Source of the DNA: Planctomycetota bacterium
GTDB lineage: Bacteria > Planctomycetota > UBA1135 > UBA2386
NCBI GenBank assembly: GCA_016794565.1
Contig: JAEUHQ010000065.1
Location: forward strand, 1-64,000
Length of the DNA: 64,000 nt
Reading direction: 5' to 3'
Shown here: positions 33,527 to 42,649 of the stretch, one piece after another
Position numbering within the stretch: position 1 is the first letter of the stretch
Layout of the letters: the number at the start of each line of letters is the position of its first letter
Notes under the pieces: generated by a model
Database searches by the model: none
What the model saw: the letters and a program-made list of their open reading frames with translations, nothing else
Told to the model about the DNA's origin: nothing
Translations under genes and position numbers: made by a program

Positions 33527-35380
33527 CTACGGTGCGATCGGGCGTCGCGCGCCGCCGAACGGCTTCTGCACGCGGAGCACGACGTCGACTTCCTGCACGA
33601 CGTCGTTGTGGGTGCGCATCACGCGGTCGAGTTCGTTCTGCCGCGCGGGATCGGCCTGCAGCCACTGTTGCCAGTGCGGATCGAGCCGCATCGACACCGA
33701 CGCGATCGCGAAGTCGACCCCGAGGTACTCGGCGAGCGGTGTGCCCGGCAGGCCGCGCGCGGCCCAGTCGCGGTTCGCGTCGAGGCTGAAGTGAAGGAAC
33801 ATCTCCGGCACCACGGCGCGCACGTGCGTCGGGTCCTGCAGGAAGTCGCGGTGCCGCGGATGGGGCACGACGACCCGGACCGAGGCGCCCGGGGCACAGA
33901 CGCGATACAGCTCCTTCCAGATGCCGAGGAACGTCGGCGTGTCGCGGCCGAGGTGTTCGAGCACGTGCTTCAGCAGCACCTCGTCGGCGCAGTCGTCGGG
34001 GAACGGCCAGGGCAGCGACTCGAGATCGACGACGCGGTCGGGCTTCGCCGCCGCGAACGTGTCGACGTTGACCCAGCCCGCGAGGTGGTCCTTGCCGCAG
34101 CCGAGGTTCAGCCGGATGCGTTCGCGCGGCCTCGGCGCCGAGGTGGAGCGGCCGGTGGCCCGTTCGTAGTGCGCGACGAGGTCGTTCACGTACGCGCCGA
34201 ACGATGGCGGCGCCTGGATTCGGCGCGCCCGCTCGGCGACGTCGGCCGGCGCGTCGATCCATCGCTGCAGCGACGCGGCGAGAGCGCGCGGGTCGCCCGC
34301 GGGGAACAGTTCGCCGCAGCCGGGCTGCACGTAGTCGGGGATGCCGCCGATGCGGGCGCCGAGCACGGGCAGGCGCGCTGCCTGCATCTCGTCGACGACG
34401 AGCGGGCTGTGGTCGAGGCAGATCGACGGCACCACCCCGACGTCGAGCCCGGCGAGGATGCGCGCATGGTCGTCGTCCGCGAACGCGCCGTGCCACTGCA
34501 CGACGCCGCGCGGGTCCATGCGCCGCATCGCCTCGGCGTACGCGGGCGGCCCGGAGCCGTGCACGTGCACTTCGAACGAGCCGCGGAGGAGTCGCGCGGC
34601 CTCGACGAGCACGTGCACGCCCTTGATCGGGATGACCGAGCCGACGAAGCCGATGCGCAACGGGCCGCTCACCCGCGGTGCGCGCGCGCGGCCGACGGCG
34701 TTCCAGATCCGCTCGGCGCGGCCGTTGCCGAGCCGCAGCACCGGCAGCCACTCGGCGGGGTAGCCGTTCTGTACGAACACGTCGCGCACGCTCGTCGACG
34801 TGGGGAGACAGAGGCCGACGTCGCGGACCAGCGTCTCGCGGATCCGGTCGCGCCGCGCGACGTAGGAAGCACCGCCCTCCGCCGACTTCGTACACGTCAC
34901 GCACGTGTGCCCGTCGGGTGCGACGCCGCCGCACACCGTGAGATCGGGCAGCGTGAGGTACAGCGTCGGGCACAGGGCCCAGAAGTTGTACGGCGTGTAG
35001 AGGCTCGGTACGCGCGCGGCGGCGGCGACTTCGGTGATGCCGGCGGAGAGGCCGAGGAAGTTGTGGTAGTGCACGACCTCGGGCCCGAACGTCGCGATCG
35101 CTTCGCGAACGATGCGGACGACGGCGGGGTCGTGCAGTTCGCGCGCCGGCGCCTTGTCGTCGAGGAACGGCGTCGGCCGGTTGTGGATGCCGAGGCACGT
35201 GATCGCGCCGTCGCGATGGGTGCGTGTCGCGTACGCCGGCTCGCCGGGCAGCGGCTCGGTCGCCGCGTGGAGCACGAACACGTCGTGGCCGCGGGCCGCG
35301 AGCTCGTGCGCGATCTGGCGGGGCAGGATCGTCCCGCCGCCGCTGTCCGCCCATCCGAACATGGTCATCAGGATGCGCAT
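33527..35380 (-). CDS. GT4-like glycosyltransferase fused to SAM methyltransferase
   Basis: A 617-aa protein from ATG 35380. Residues about 1-385 are a GT-B glycosyltransferase: MRILMTMFGWADSGGGTI opening, VVHYHNFLGL, RIGFVGSVIPIKGVHVLVEA and SPLVVDEMQAARLPVLG as the donor-binding motif. Residues about 420-617 are a Rossmann methyltransferase with RIRLNLGCGKDHLAGW (motif I), VLEHLG and PHPRHRDF. It would add a sugar and methylate a sugar or neighbouring group; the substrates are unknown. It is the last gene of the minus-strand glycan operon and starts 8 nt after the CapD-like gene. Confidence 0.83.
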   Translation of the reverse strand: MRILMTMFGWADSGGGTILPRQIAHELAARGHDVFVLHAATEPLPGEPAYATRTHRDGAITCLGIHNRPTPFLDDKAPARELHDPAVVRIVREAIATFGPEVVHYHNFLGLSAGITEVAAAARVPSLYTPYNFWALCPTLYLTLPDLTVCGGVAPDGHTCVTCTKSAEGGASYVARRDRIRETLVRDVGLCLPTSTSVRDVFVQNGYPAEWLPVLRLGNGRAERIWNAVGRARAPRVSGPLRIGFVGSVIPIKGVHVLVEAARLLRGSFEVHVHGSGPPAYAEAMRRMDPRGVVQWHGAFADDDHARILAGLDVGVVPSICLDHSPLVVDEMQAARLPVLGARIGGIPDYVQPGCGELFPAGDPRALAASLQRWIDAPADVAERARRIQAPPSFGAYVNDLVAHYERATGRSTSAPRPRERIRLNLGCGKDHLAGWVNVDTFAAAKPDRVVDLESLPWPFPDDCADEVLLKHVLEHLGRDTPTFLGIWKELYRVCAPGASVRVVVPHPRHRDFLQDPTHVRAVVPEMFLHFSLDANRDWAARGLPGTPLAEYLGVDFAIASVSMRLDPHWQQWLQADPARQNELDRVMRTHNDVVQEVDVVLRVQKPFGGARRPIAP

Positions 35381-35388
35381 GGTCGGGC

Positions 35389-36615
35389 TCACATCCGCTG
35401 GTCGAGGTGCCGTTCGCTGCTGGCGTGGGCGAATCCCGGGAGGAGCGCGCCGATGCGGCGCGTGATCGCCGCCGCGTCGAGGTTCCCCGTCGCGCGCTGC
35501 AGTTCCGCTTCGAGATCGTCGAGCAGCGTCTGCAGTTCGGGGATCGGGCGAGCCGGCATCGGGATCCCGCGCAGCGCAGCGCACCCGATCTCGATCGGTG
35601 CTTCGCCCTCGGCGAGGAACTCCTCCGCCTCCTTCTCGCCGCCGGTGTCGCGCGGCGTGTGCAGCACCGGCCACACGCCGGGGACCGGATGCGCCGCGGC
35701 GCGCCGCGCTTCGGCCTCCGAAGTGCAGTGGCGCGGTTCGTGCCCGCAGGCGCGAACGACGAGGTCGGCGACTTCGGTGAGCTGCACGAGATCGCGTCCG
35801 GCGTCGAGCCTCGGGATCACGCACGTGCGCGGCGGGGCGATCGTCGCCGCGAGCAGGCAGAGCTGGCCCGCTTCGCGCGGCGTGACGAACCAGCGCCGCG
35901 TGTCGGTCGGCACCGCGAGCGGCTGGCCGCGGTCGAGGCGGTGCAGGAAACCGCAGAGCAGGCTGCCGTTCGAGAACGCGACGTTCGCGAAGCGGGCCGA
36001 CGTCACGCTGGCGTCCGGCAGTGCTCCGTCCGCGAACGCGAGCATCTCCATCAGCCTCTTGCTCGCGCCGAGCAGGTTCGTCGGGTTCGCCGCCTTGTCG
36101 GTCGACACGGGGAAGAAACGTCCGGCGAAGCCTGCGCCGGCGAGCCAGCGCAGCAGCCGCCGCGTCTTCAGAACGTTCGTCTCGAGCATCTGCAGCAGCG
36201 AGAAGCGGTCGCGCTCGGCGCGGACGTGCTTGTTCGCGGCGAAGTGCAGCACGAGGTCGAACGACGCGGACGCGGCGAGGAACTGCCGCATCACGCCGGC
36301 GCCGAAGTCCAGCGGAGCGGTCGTGAGCGCCGTGTCGCCCAGCTCGTCGCCGCTGCGCAGGTCGCGGACCAGCTCGACGAGCGCGTTCTCGTCCTGGTCG
36401 ACGATCGTGAGCGCGGCCGGTCGGAAGGGGAGCAGTTCGCGGACGCAGGCGCTGCCGATGCTGCCGGCTCCGCCGATCGCCAGCACGCGGCGGCCGGCGA
36501 TCGCCGCGCGGATCGCCGGAGCGTGCCGTTCGACGTCCGGATCGAAGAGTGGCCGCGGCCTTCGTGTGACGGCGTTCGCCAGGGCGGACACCGGCACACG
36601 TTCGGGTCCGCTCAC
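35389..36615 (-). CDS. CapD/FlaA1-like nucleotide-sugar 4,6-dehydratase/epimerase
   Basis: A 408-aa protein from GTG 36615. It has the NAD(P)-binding loop VLAIGGAGSIGS (44-55), LVLHFAANKHV, VSTDKAANPTN and LLGASKR, the pattern of the polysaccharide biosynthesis (CapD/FlaA1/PglF) family without the membrane part. Family members convert UDP-GlcNAc or similar to 4-keto-6-deoxy or epimerised sugars. The stop is 8 nt before the glycosyltransferase-methyltransferase start. The start overlaps the stop of the preceding epimerase by 4 nt (GTGA), so translation is coupled. Confidence 0.82.
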   Translation of the reverse strand: MSGPERVPVSALANAVTRRPRPLFDPDVERHAPAIRAAIAGRRVLAIGGAGSIGSACVRELLPFRPAALTIVDQDENALVELVRDLRSGDELGDTALTTAPLDFGAGVMRQFLAASASFDLVLHFAANKHVRAERDRFSLLQMLETNVLKTRRLLRWLAGAGFAGRFFPVSTDKAANPTNLLGASKRLMEMLAFADGALPDASVTSARFANVAFSNGSLLCGFLHRLDRGQPLAVPTDTRRWFVTPREAGQLCLLAATIAPPRTCVIPRLDAGRDLVQLTEVADLVVRACGHEPRHCTSEAEARRAAAHPVPGVWPVLHTPRDTGGEKEAEEFLAEGEAPIEIGCAALRGIPMPARPIPELQTLLDDLEAELQRATGNLDAAAITRRIGALLPGFAHASSERHLDQRM

Positions 36616-37571
36616 GACGCGAATCCCGCCTGCAGCGACGCCGGTTCGGCCGGCTGACCGCCCGCGGTCGCGCCGAGCCACATGCGCGCGATCGACTCGC
36701 GCAAGGACACGTGACGGCGGAAGCCGAGTTCGCGGCCGGCTGCTGCCGCGGTGATCGCGACGCGGTCGGTCGTCGACTCGCGAACACGCTCGGCGTCGCG
36801 CAGCACTTCGACCGGGGCCGCGACTTCGTGCTGCAGGATGTCCACGATGGTGCGCATCGGGAAGCACGCGTCGGCCGCGAGGTTGAACACACGCATCGGA
36901 CCGTCGTAGCTGGCGAGCGCCACGAGCCCGCGGCACGCGTCCTCGACGTCGAGGAAGTCGCGCTGCGCCGTGAGCTCGCCCGCTCGCACGACGAACGGCC
37001 GGTCCGCGCGCTTGCACGCGGCGAGCTGCGCCACGAACGAGCCGATCGCCAGTTCCTCCGAGAGCCCCGGGCCGAGCAGATTCGACGGGCGCACGACGCG
37101 CACGTCGATCCCGTCCTTCGCGGCGGCATCGAGCGCCGTCCGAGTCGCGGCCAGTTTGCTGCGGCCGTACGGCATGGTCGGGGCGCACGGCGAGTCTTCG
37201 TGGAACGGCGCCGCGTCCGGCGTGCCCGGTCCGTACTCGGCGGAGGACCCGGCGAGCACGAGGCGCGGCCGTTCTCTCCTTCGCGCGATCGCGGCGCACG
37301 CGTTCGCGACTGGCGCCACGTTGACCGCCGCGAGGTCCGCGTCGGAGCCGCGCAGGCGCCCGGCGAGCCAGAACACGACGTCCGCCTTCGTACCGCCGAG
37401 CAGGTCGCGCACGGATGCGGCGTCACGCACGTCGAGGGCGACGAACTGCCGCCATGGACCTTCGCCCGCGGTCCGGCCGCAAGCCGTGACGTCGACGCCG
37501 GCCGCGTCGAGCGCTGCCGCGAGGTGGCGACCGAAGAATCCGGTCGCCCCGACCACGAGAGCGTGCTTCAC
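36612..37571 (-). CDS. NAD-dependent sugar epimerase/dehydratase (SDR)
   Basis: A 319-aa extended short-chain dehydrogenase. The cofactor site is VVGATGFFGRHL (7-18), the active-site serine region is LVLAGSSAEYG and the YxxxK motif is MPYGRSKLAAT. Residues after 200 contain RPSNLLGPG and DFLDVEDACRGLV, typical of sugar-nucleotide epimerases. It starts with GTG 37571 inside the stop of the nucleotidyltransferase gene (GTGA), and its own stop overlaps the start of the CapD-like gene the same way. Confidence 0.85.
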   Translation of the reverse strand: MKHALVVGATGFFGRHLAAALDAAGVDVTACGRTAGEGPWRQFVALDVRDAASVRDLLGGTKADVVFWLAGRLRGSDADLAAVNVAPVANACAAIARRRERPRLVLAGSSAEYGPGTPDAAPFHEDSPCAPTMPYGRSKLAATRTALDAAAKDGIDVRVVRPSNLLGPGLSEELAIGSFVAQLAACKRADRPFVVRAGELTAQRDFLDVEDACRGLVALASYDGPMRVFNLAADACFPMRTIVDILQHEVAAPVEVLRDAERVRESTTDRVAITAAAAGRELGFRRHVSLRESIARMWLGATAGGQPAEPASLQAGFAS

Positions 37572-38299
37572 GGGGCCTCCGTCGTCACCGCGGTTCCACC
37601 GCGGAACCGCTGCGGGTCCTTCTGGAAGTCGGCGCACGCCGCTTCGTAGTCCTCCATGCGACCGATGTCCTGCCAGTAGCAGTCGGTGCCGAAGCAGAAC
37701 ACGCGGGCTTCCTTCCTGTGCATCGCCATCATGAGGTCGGGCATGTCGAACCGCTGCCCGGCGGGAACGTGCTCGAGGCAGCGCCGCGACAGCACGTTGA
37801 TGCCCATGCTGACGGCGTAGTCGATGCGCGGCTTCTCGTGGTAGTGGGCGAGCTGCGCATCCGGCAGCGCCGTGACGACGCCGTAGTCGATGTGCACGGT
37901 GCGCTTCGTCACCGCGATCGTGCCGAGGGCGCGCTTCTCGCGGTGGAAGGCGAAGAGACGCCGGTAGTCGATCGTCGTCAGGATGTCGCCGTTCATCACG
38001 AGGAAGTCGTCCTCGAGGTCGCGCACGATGCGCAGCGGACCGGCGGTGCCGAGCGGTTCGTCTTCGAACACGAAGTCGACCTGCATTCCCCAGCGCGCGC
38101 CGTCGCCGATCACGGCGGCGAACAGGCGGGCCATGTGTCCGAGCGTGATCACCACGCGGTCGAAGCCGGCAGAGCGCAGCTGGCCGAGCACGACCTCGAG
38201 GATCGACTCGTCGCCGATCGGCAGGAGCGGCTTCGGCACCGTCACCGTCAACGGGCGCAAGCGCGTGCCGCGACCGCCCGCGAGCAGCACGGCCATCAT
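37568..38299 (-). CDS. Sugar 1-phosphate nucleotidyltransferase
   Basis: A 243-aa protein from ATG 38299. It has LLAGGRGTRLRPLT and PKPLLPIGD for nucleotide binding, and FLVMNGDIL with the metal-binding Asp. It is shorter than enzymes with a beta-helix tail. It is the first gene of the operon that continues with the epimerase, the CapD-like enzyme and the glycosyltransferase fusion. Together they look like a route from a sugar 1-phosphate to a modified, transferred sugar. The 38300-38434 gap separates it from a divergent lipoprotein gene and should hold promoters for both. Confidence 0.85.
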   Translation of the reverse strand: MMAVLLAGGRGTRLRPLTVTVPKPLLPIGDESILEVVLGQLRSAGFDRVVITLGHMARLFAAVIGDGARWGMQVDFVFEDEPLGTAGPLRIVRDLEDDFLVMNGDILTTIDYRRLFAFHREKRALGTIAVTKRTVHIDYGVVTALPDAQLAHYHEKPRIDYAVSMGINVLSRRCLEHVPAGQRFDMPDLMMAMHRKEARVFCFGTDCYWQDIGRMEDYEAACADFQKDPQRFRGGTAVTTEAP

Positions 38300-38434
38300 G
38301 GGCGTGAGTCCACCAGTATCGTCCTCGAGGGCCACGGGCTGACCGGCCCGCAAGCAGAGGACGGGAGCGTAGCCCCGAGGTCGACGATGGGCGGGACTCT
38401 GGCGCCTCGCTCGGCCGACGAACGGCCCGATCCC

Positions 38435-39673
38435 ATGCAGTTCCGACGTCTCTCCTCCGCGCCGCGCGGTGCCGCCTGCCTCGTCGCCGTGCTCGCGCTC
38501 GCCGCGTGCGGCGATCCGGCCGCCGCGCCCGCCAACGATGCGTTCTGGAACGCCATGGCGGTGGCCGACGAGGCCGCCGCGCGGGCATCGGCGCGCAGCC
38601 CGGACGAACAGCGCGTCGTGGCGGCGTTCGCGAAGCTGGTGCGCGGCGGCTCGGACGCGGCGTTCGACGACCTCGTGGCCCTCGGCGAGACCGCCGACGG
38701 CACCCCGCGTTTCTGGGCGCTCCAGAGCCTGCTGGAAGTGCTGCGCCTCGAAGGGCGATGGGACCGGCTCGCGACACTGCGGGCCGACCACCCGCGGCTC
38801 GGACTCGGAGCGAAGGCGATCCCCGACGTGCTGACGCGTCTGAAGCCGCTCACGATCGACGTCGCGGAAGTGCCGGCGGTCCTGCCGTTCGTGGAGGATC
38901 TGGAGCACTGGGCCGCGGTCACGGTGCAACTCGCCGGGGACGCGGCGAAGGCCGAGGTGACCGCGATCGTCGACACGGGCGCAGGGATGTGCGTCGTCGA
39001 CGGCGTGCACGCCGAGCGACTCGGCGTGCGTGTCGTCGAGGGGGACCTGCTGCTCCAGGGCATCGCCGGCGGTCGCACGGCCGGTCGCGTCGGCGTGCTG
39101 CGCGAACTGCGTCTCGGCGGCGTCACCGCGCGCGACGTGCCGGTGGCGATCGTCGATGGGGCGGAGCTGCGCGACCTGTCCGGCGTGTCGTGCCTCGTCG
39201 GATGGGAGATCCTGCAGCACGTGGCACTGGAGTTCGTCGGCACCGCGCGGCAACTCGTCGTGCGGCGGAGCGCCGGGGCCGCGCCGCCGGCCCCGAACCT
39301 GCTGCTGCTGCGGGAACCGTTCTTGCGCCTGCGTTCGGGCCAGGAGTGGTTGTTGGTGCTGCTCGACTCGGGCGCCGCGTCGACCGAGTTCCGGCTCTCG
39401 TGCGCGGAGCGCATGGGGTGGCCGACGAAGGAAGGGGGCACCGCCGTGACCGGTCTCGGCGGCGGCGCCTCCGGCGAAGTGCGCACGATCACGTCGTGTC
39501 CGATCCAGTGCGGCAACGTGCGCCTGGATCTCGGCGGCGCTCTGGCGGTCGAACGGCTCGCGACACGCGAGCGGCTCCTGCGCGTCGACGGCACGCTCGG
39601 CATGGACGTCGGCTTCGCCGTACGCGTCGTGATCGACGGCCCGGCGCGGACGGTGGCGTTCCGCACCGACTGA
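38435..39673 (+). CDS. Lipoprotein with two retropepsin-like aspartyl protease domains
   Basis: A 412-aa protein from ATG 38435 with lipobox LALAAC (C25). After a helical region there are two retropepsin-like domains, each with an active-site triad: IVDTGAGMCVV (D180) and LLDSGAASTEF (D311). The second half of each domain contains the hydrophobic-Gly pattern (LVGWEILQ and GTLGMDVGF). Retropepsin-fold enzymes need two such Asp, so this chain could act as an internal pseudo-dimer. Substrates are unknown. It is divergent from the glycan operon. Confidence 0.78.
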   Translation: MQFRRLSSAPRGAACLVAVLALAACGDPAAAPANDAFWNAMAVADEAAARASARSPDEQRVVAAFAKLVRGGSDAAFDDLVALGETADGTPRFWALQSLLEVLRLEGRWDRLATLRADHPRLGLGAKAIPDVLTRLKPLTIDVAEVPAVLPFVEDLEHWAAVTVQLAGDAAKAEVTAIVDTGAGMCVVDGVHAERLGVRVVEGDLLLQGIAGGRTAGRVGVLRELRLGGVTARDVPVAIVDGAELRDLSGVSCLVGWEILQHVALEFVGTARQLVVRRSAGAAPPAPNLLLLREPFLRLRSGQEWLLVLLDSGAASTEFRLSCAERMGWPTKEGGTAVTGLGGGASGEVRTITSCPIQCGNVRLDLGGALAVERLATRERLLRVDGTLGMDVGFAVRVVIDGPARTVAFRTD

Positions 39674-39742
39674 CGGCCGGCGCGCGGCCGAAGCTCGGCC
39701 TCGCCCTTGACCGTTGCGGCGCGCACCAACATCCTCCTTCGG

Positions 39743-41155
39743 ATGTTCGATTCGCTCGCCAATGCGCTCGGCAAGGCCTACCGCGCGATCGTCGGCCAGA
39801 AGGTGCTGACGGAGGCCAACGTCGACGAGGGCATTCGCGCAGTGCGGCAGGCGCTGCTCGAGGCCGACGTGAACTTCCAGGTCGCGAAGGAGTTCACAAC
39901 CGACGTGCGCCAGCGCGTGCTCGGCCAGAAGGTGATCGAGTCGGTCGATCCGGGCCAGCAGTTCGTGAAGTGTTTCCACGACGCGCTGACGGAGCTGCTC
40001 GGCGGCCAGGCGGTCGGTCTGCCGATCGCGCCGCAGGCGCCGTTGATCCTGATGATGTGCGGCCTTCAGGGCAGCGGCAAGACGACGACCTGCGCGAAGC
40101 TCGCGTTGTGGCTGCGCAAGCAAAAGAAGAAGAACCCGCTGCTCGTCGCCGCCGACCTGCAGCGTCCTGCGGCCGTCGACCAGTTGCAGAGCCTCGGCAA
40201 GCAGCTCGGCATCGCGGTGCACGCCGAGGGTGCGACGGGACGACCGCCGGAGGTGTGCCGGCGCGGCGTCGAGTTCGCGCGTTCGCACGGCCACGACGTC
40301 GTGATCCTCGACACGGCGGGTCGCCTCCACATCGACGAGCCGCTGATGCGCGAGGTGCAGGAGATCCACACCGTGTGCAAGCCGCACGGCGTGCTGCTCG
40401 TGTGCGACGCGATGCTCGGCCAGGATGCCGTCAACTCTGCGAAGGAGTTCCACGCGCGCCTGCCGCTGCACGGCCTGATCCTCACGAAGGTCGATGGCGA
40501 CGCGCGCGGCGGTGCCGCGCTGTCGATCGTCAAGGTGACGGGCCGGCCGATCCTGTTCGCGGGTGTCGGCGAGAAGCCGGACGACCTCGAAGAGTTCGAT
40601 CCGTCGCGCATGGCCGGGCGCATCCTCGGCATGGGCGACGTCGTCGGTCTGGTCGAGAAGGCGCAGTCGGTCATCGACGAGAAGCAGGCCGAGCAGGCCG
40701 CGAGGAAGCTGCAGAAGGGGCAGTTCAACTTCGAGGACTTCCTCGCGCAGATGAACATGATCAAGAAGCTCGGCCCGCTGAAGAAGGTGCTCGGCATGCT
40801 GCCGGGCGTAGGGTCGATGATGAAGGACGTCGACTTCGACGACGGCCACATGAAGCGCCTCGAAGCGATGATCCTGTCGATGACGCCGCGGGAGCGGCAG
40901 CGGCCCGACGTGATCGACCTGCCGCGCCGCCGCCGCATCGCCAAGGGCTCGGGCAACGACCTCGACGCGGTGAACGGGCTCATCAAGCAGTTCAAGGCGA
41001 TGCAGGACCTGATGAAGAAGATGGGCAAGGGCGGGGGGCTGCCGCCCGGCCTCGACGGGTTGCTCGGTGGTGGCGGCATGCCGCGTGGGGGCGCACCGCG
41101 GGGGGGCTTTCCCGGCGGGTTCCCCGGCGGTTTCCCGGGGCAGCGGCGCCGCTGA
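39743..41155 (+). CDS. ffh: Signal recognition particle protein Ffh
   Basis: A 470-aa protein with an NG GTPase domain and a methionine-rich M domain. Motifs are G1 GLQGSGKTTT (107-116), DLQRPAAV, DTAGRLHID, TKVDGDARGGAAL and GVGEKPDDLEEFD. The M domain has FLAQMNMIKKLGPL and MILSMTPRER. The tail is unusually Gly/Pro-rich (PRGGFPGGFPGG). Ffh binds 4.5S RNA and delivers nascent membrane proteins to FtsY. ATG 39743 begins the family-like sequence. rpsP follows 99 nt downstream. Confidence 0.95.
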   Translation: MFDSLANALGKAYRAIVGQKVLTEANVDEGIRAVRQALLEADVNFQVAKEFTTDVRQRVLGQKVIESVDPGQQFVKCFHDALTELLGGQAVGLPIAPQAPLILMMCGLQGSGKTTTCAKLALWLRKQKKKNPLLVAADLQRPAAVDQLQSLGKQLGIAVHAEGATGRPPEVCRRGVEFARSHGHDVVILDTAGRLHIDEPLMREVQEIHTVCKPHGVLLVCDAMLGQDAVNSAKEFHARLPLHGLILTKVDGDARGGAALSIVKVTGRPILFAGVGEKPDDLEEFDPSRMAGRILGMGDVVGLVEKAQSVIDEKQAEQAARKLQKGQFNFEDFLAQMNMIKKLGPLKKVLGMLPGVGSMMKDVDFDDGHMKRLEAMILSMTPRERQRPDVIDLPRRRRIAKGSGNDLDAVNGLIKQFKAMQDLMKKMGKGGGLPPGLDGLLGGGGMPRGGAPRGGFPGGFPGGFPGQRRR

Positions 41156-41254
41156 ACCAGGGGCGCAGCCCCCGAAAAAGCGCTGGCAAGTGCCTCCGCC
41201 ATCTGGTTTGCTTCTCGCCCCTTTCGCGGCTTCACGCAGTACGGAGACAGGTCC

Positions 41255-41644
41255 TTGGCAGTCACGCTTCGCTTCAAACGCTTCGGTCGCCTCAACCACC
41301 CGACCTACCGGTTGGTCGCCACCGACCCGCGCTCGCCGCGCGACGGTCGCATCATCGAGGCGCTCGGTTACTACCTGCCCCTGATGCCCCGTGCGCAGGA
41401 ACAGGTGAAGCTCAACGCCGATCGCATCCAGTACTGGCTGTCGGTCGGGGCGAAGCCGTCGGACACCGTCGCGGAGCTGATCGAGAAGTCCGGCATCAAG
41501 GTGCCGCAGCCGAAGAAGCCCGTGCGCAAGCACAGCAAGGGCAAGCCCGCTGCGTTCAAGCCGCCGGCGAAGAAGACTCGGAAGCCCAAGGCCCAGCGGC
41601 GCGCCGAGAAGGCCGCTCGCGCGGAAGCTGCCAAGAAGAAGTAG
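41255..41644 (+). CDS. rpsP: Ribosomal protein bS16
   Basis: A 129-aa protein starting at TTG 41255, with GGAG 8 nt upstream (41243-41246). Residues 1-85 are the bS16 fold (MAVTLRFKRFGRLNHPTYR and RIIEALGYYLP). The remaining 45 residues are a Lys/Ala/Pro-rich basic tail, longer than the usual 80-90 aa protein. rpsP after ffh is a common order, but the usual rimM, trmD and rplS are not found downstream. Confidence 0.94.
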   Translation: MAVTLRFKRFGRLNHPTYRLVATDPRSPRDGRIIEALGYYLPLMPRAQEQVKLNADRIQYWLSVGAKPSDTVAELIEKSGIKVPQPKKPVRKHSKGKPAAFKPPAKKTRKPKAQRRAEKAARAEAAKKK

Positions 41645-41751
41645 TCAGTCCGAACCGAGCCCGCAGGCTGGCGGCGACCCGGTGGTCGCCTTCGTGAATC
41701 CGCTCGCAGATCGTCGTCGGCCGCCCGCCGGCGCGCCATCGAGAGGTCGCC

Positions 41752-42588
41752 GTGCCGACGAAGAAGAAGTCGAAACCCGAGAAGCTGCCCGACGCGCCGC
41801 CTGATCTCCGCGAGCACCTGCCGCCGACTCCGGCGAACCTGCAGCTCGTGCTGTCCGAACTGGAGAAGGTGCTGGCCGACGTTCCGATTCCGGAGCTCGT
41901 CGCCGTTCCCGTGCCGCCGCCACCGCCGCCGCCCGCGGTGCCCGGTCAGCCCGCGCCGCCGCCTCCTCCTCCGCCTCCGCCCGTGATGGCGCTGCCGCAG
42001 CTCGACCTCGTCGACGCGATGCTGCACATCTACTTCGCCGACGGGATGCCGTGCGGCTACGGGCAGGAAGCGCGCCGCCGCATCAACGAGGCGTTCGTCG
42101 ACCGCAACGAGTTCCGTGTCACGGAGGCCTTCGAGGTGGAGGATCTGCTGCGCGATCTGCAGATCCCGAACCTCTTCGATCGCTGCCTCGCGGTGCGCGA
42201 GTCGATCGCCCAGATCTACAACGACCAGAACGGCGTCAATCTCGCGTTCCTGCGCGAGGCCGGGATCAGCGACCGCAACACGTTCTTCCAGCGCGTGCCG
42301 TCGCTGCAGCCGCACGTCGTCGCGTTCCTCGGCAACGTGCTCACGCTCGAGGACCTCTGCTTCTCCGAGAAGTCGACCCTGCGCGCCCAGCAGCGCCTCG
42401 GCCTCGACCCGAAGGACTCCGCTGCCGTGAAGTTCGTCGACCAGTTGCGCGCACACCTCAAGCCGTACGGTCGCCTGCCGCTCGAAGTGGGCGCCGACCT
42501 GCCGAGCGGCAAGCCGAACTTGAAGCACCCGCTGTCGCCGGCGTGTGTGCTCGTGCGCCTCGCACCATCCGGCAAGCGCCGCAGCTAG
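41752..42588 (+). CDS. Proline-rich protein of unknown function
   Basis: A 278-aa protein from GTG 41752, with GAGAGG upstream. Residues 1-50 are Lys- and Pro-rich, residues about 54-78 are two runs of prolines separated by AVPGQPA, and residues about 85-278 are a helical region with ARRRINEAFVDRNEFRVTEAFEVEDLL and LGLDPKDSAAVKFVDQL. No secretion signal is seen. No family was recognised; a distant relation to helix-hairpin-helix glycosylase-type folds came to mind but cannot be supported. It is probably co-transcribed with rpsP. Confidence 0.65.
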   Translation: MPTKKKSKPEKLPDAPPDLREHLPPTPANLQLVLSELEKVLADVPIPELVAVPVPPPPPPPAVPGQPAPPPPPPPPPVMALPQLDLVDAMLHIYFADGMPCGYGQEARRRINEAFVDRNEFRVTEAFEVEDLLRDLQIPNLFDRCLAVRESIAQIYNDQNGVNLAFLREAGISDRNTFFQRVPSLQPHVVAFLGNVLTLEDLCFSEKSTLRAQQRLGLDPKDSAAVKFVDQLRAHLKPYGRLPLEVGADLPSGKPNLKHPLSPACVLVRLAPSGKRRS

Positions 42589-42614
42589 GGAAAGCGGTCC
42601 TTTCGCGGCCGCCC

Positions 42615-42643
42615 TTGCCCTCGCGCCGGCGGCGGCGAGCATT
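42615..42643 (+). promoter_or_regulatory. -35/-10-like promoter before epimerase gene
   Basis: TTGCCC (42615-42620), a 17-nt spacer and AGCATT (42638-42643) lie before ATG 42650, with 6 nt between the -10-like hexamer and the start. The 15 nt ending in GAGCAT are identical to those before maf. Inferred from sequence only. Confidence 0.4.
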
Positions 42644-42649
42644 CTGCGG

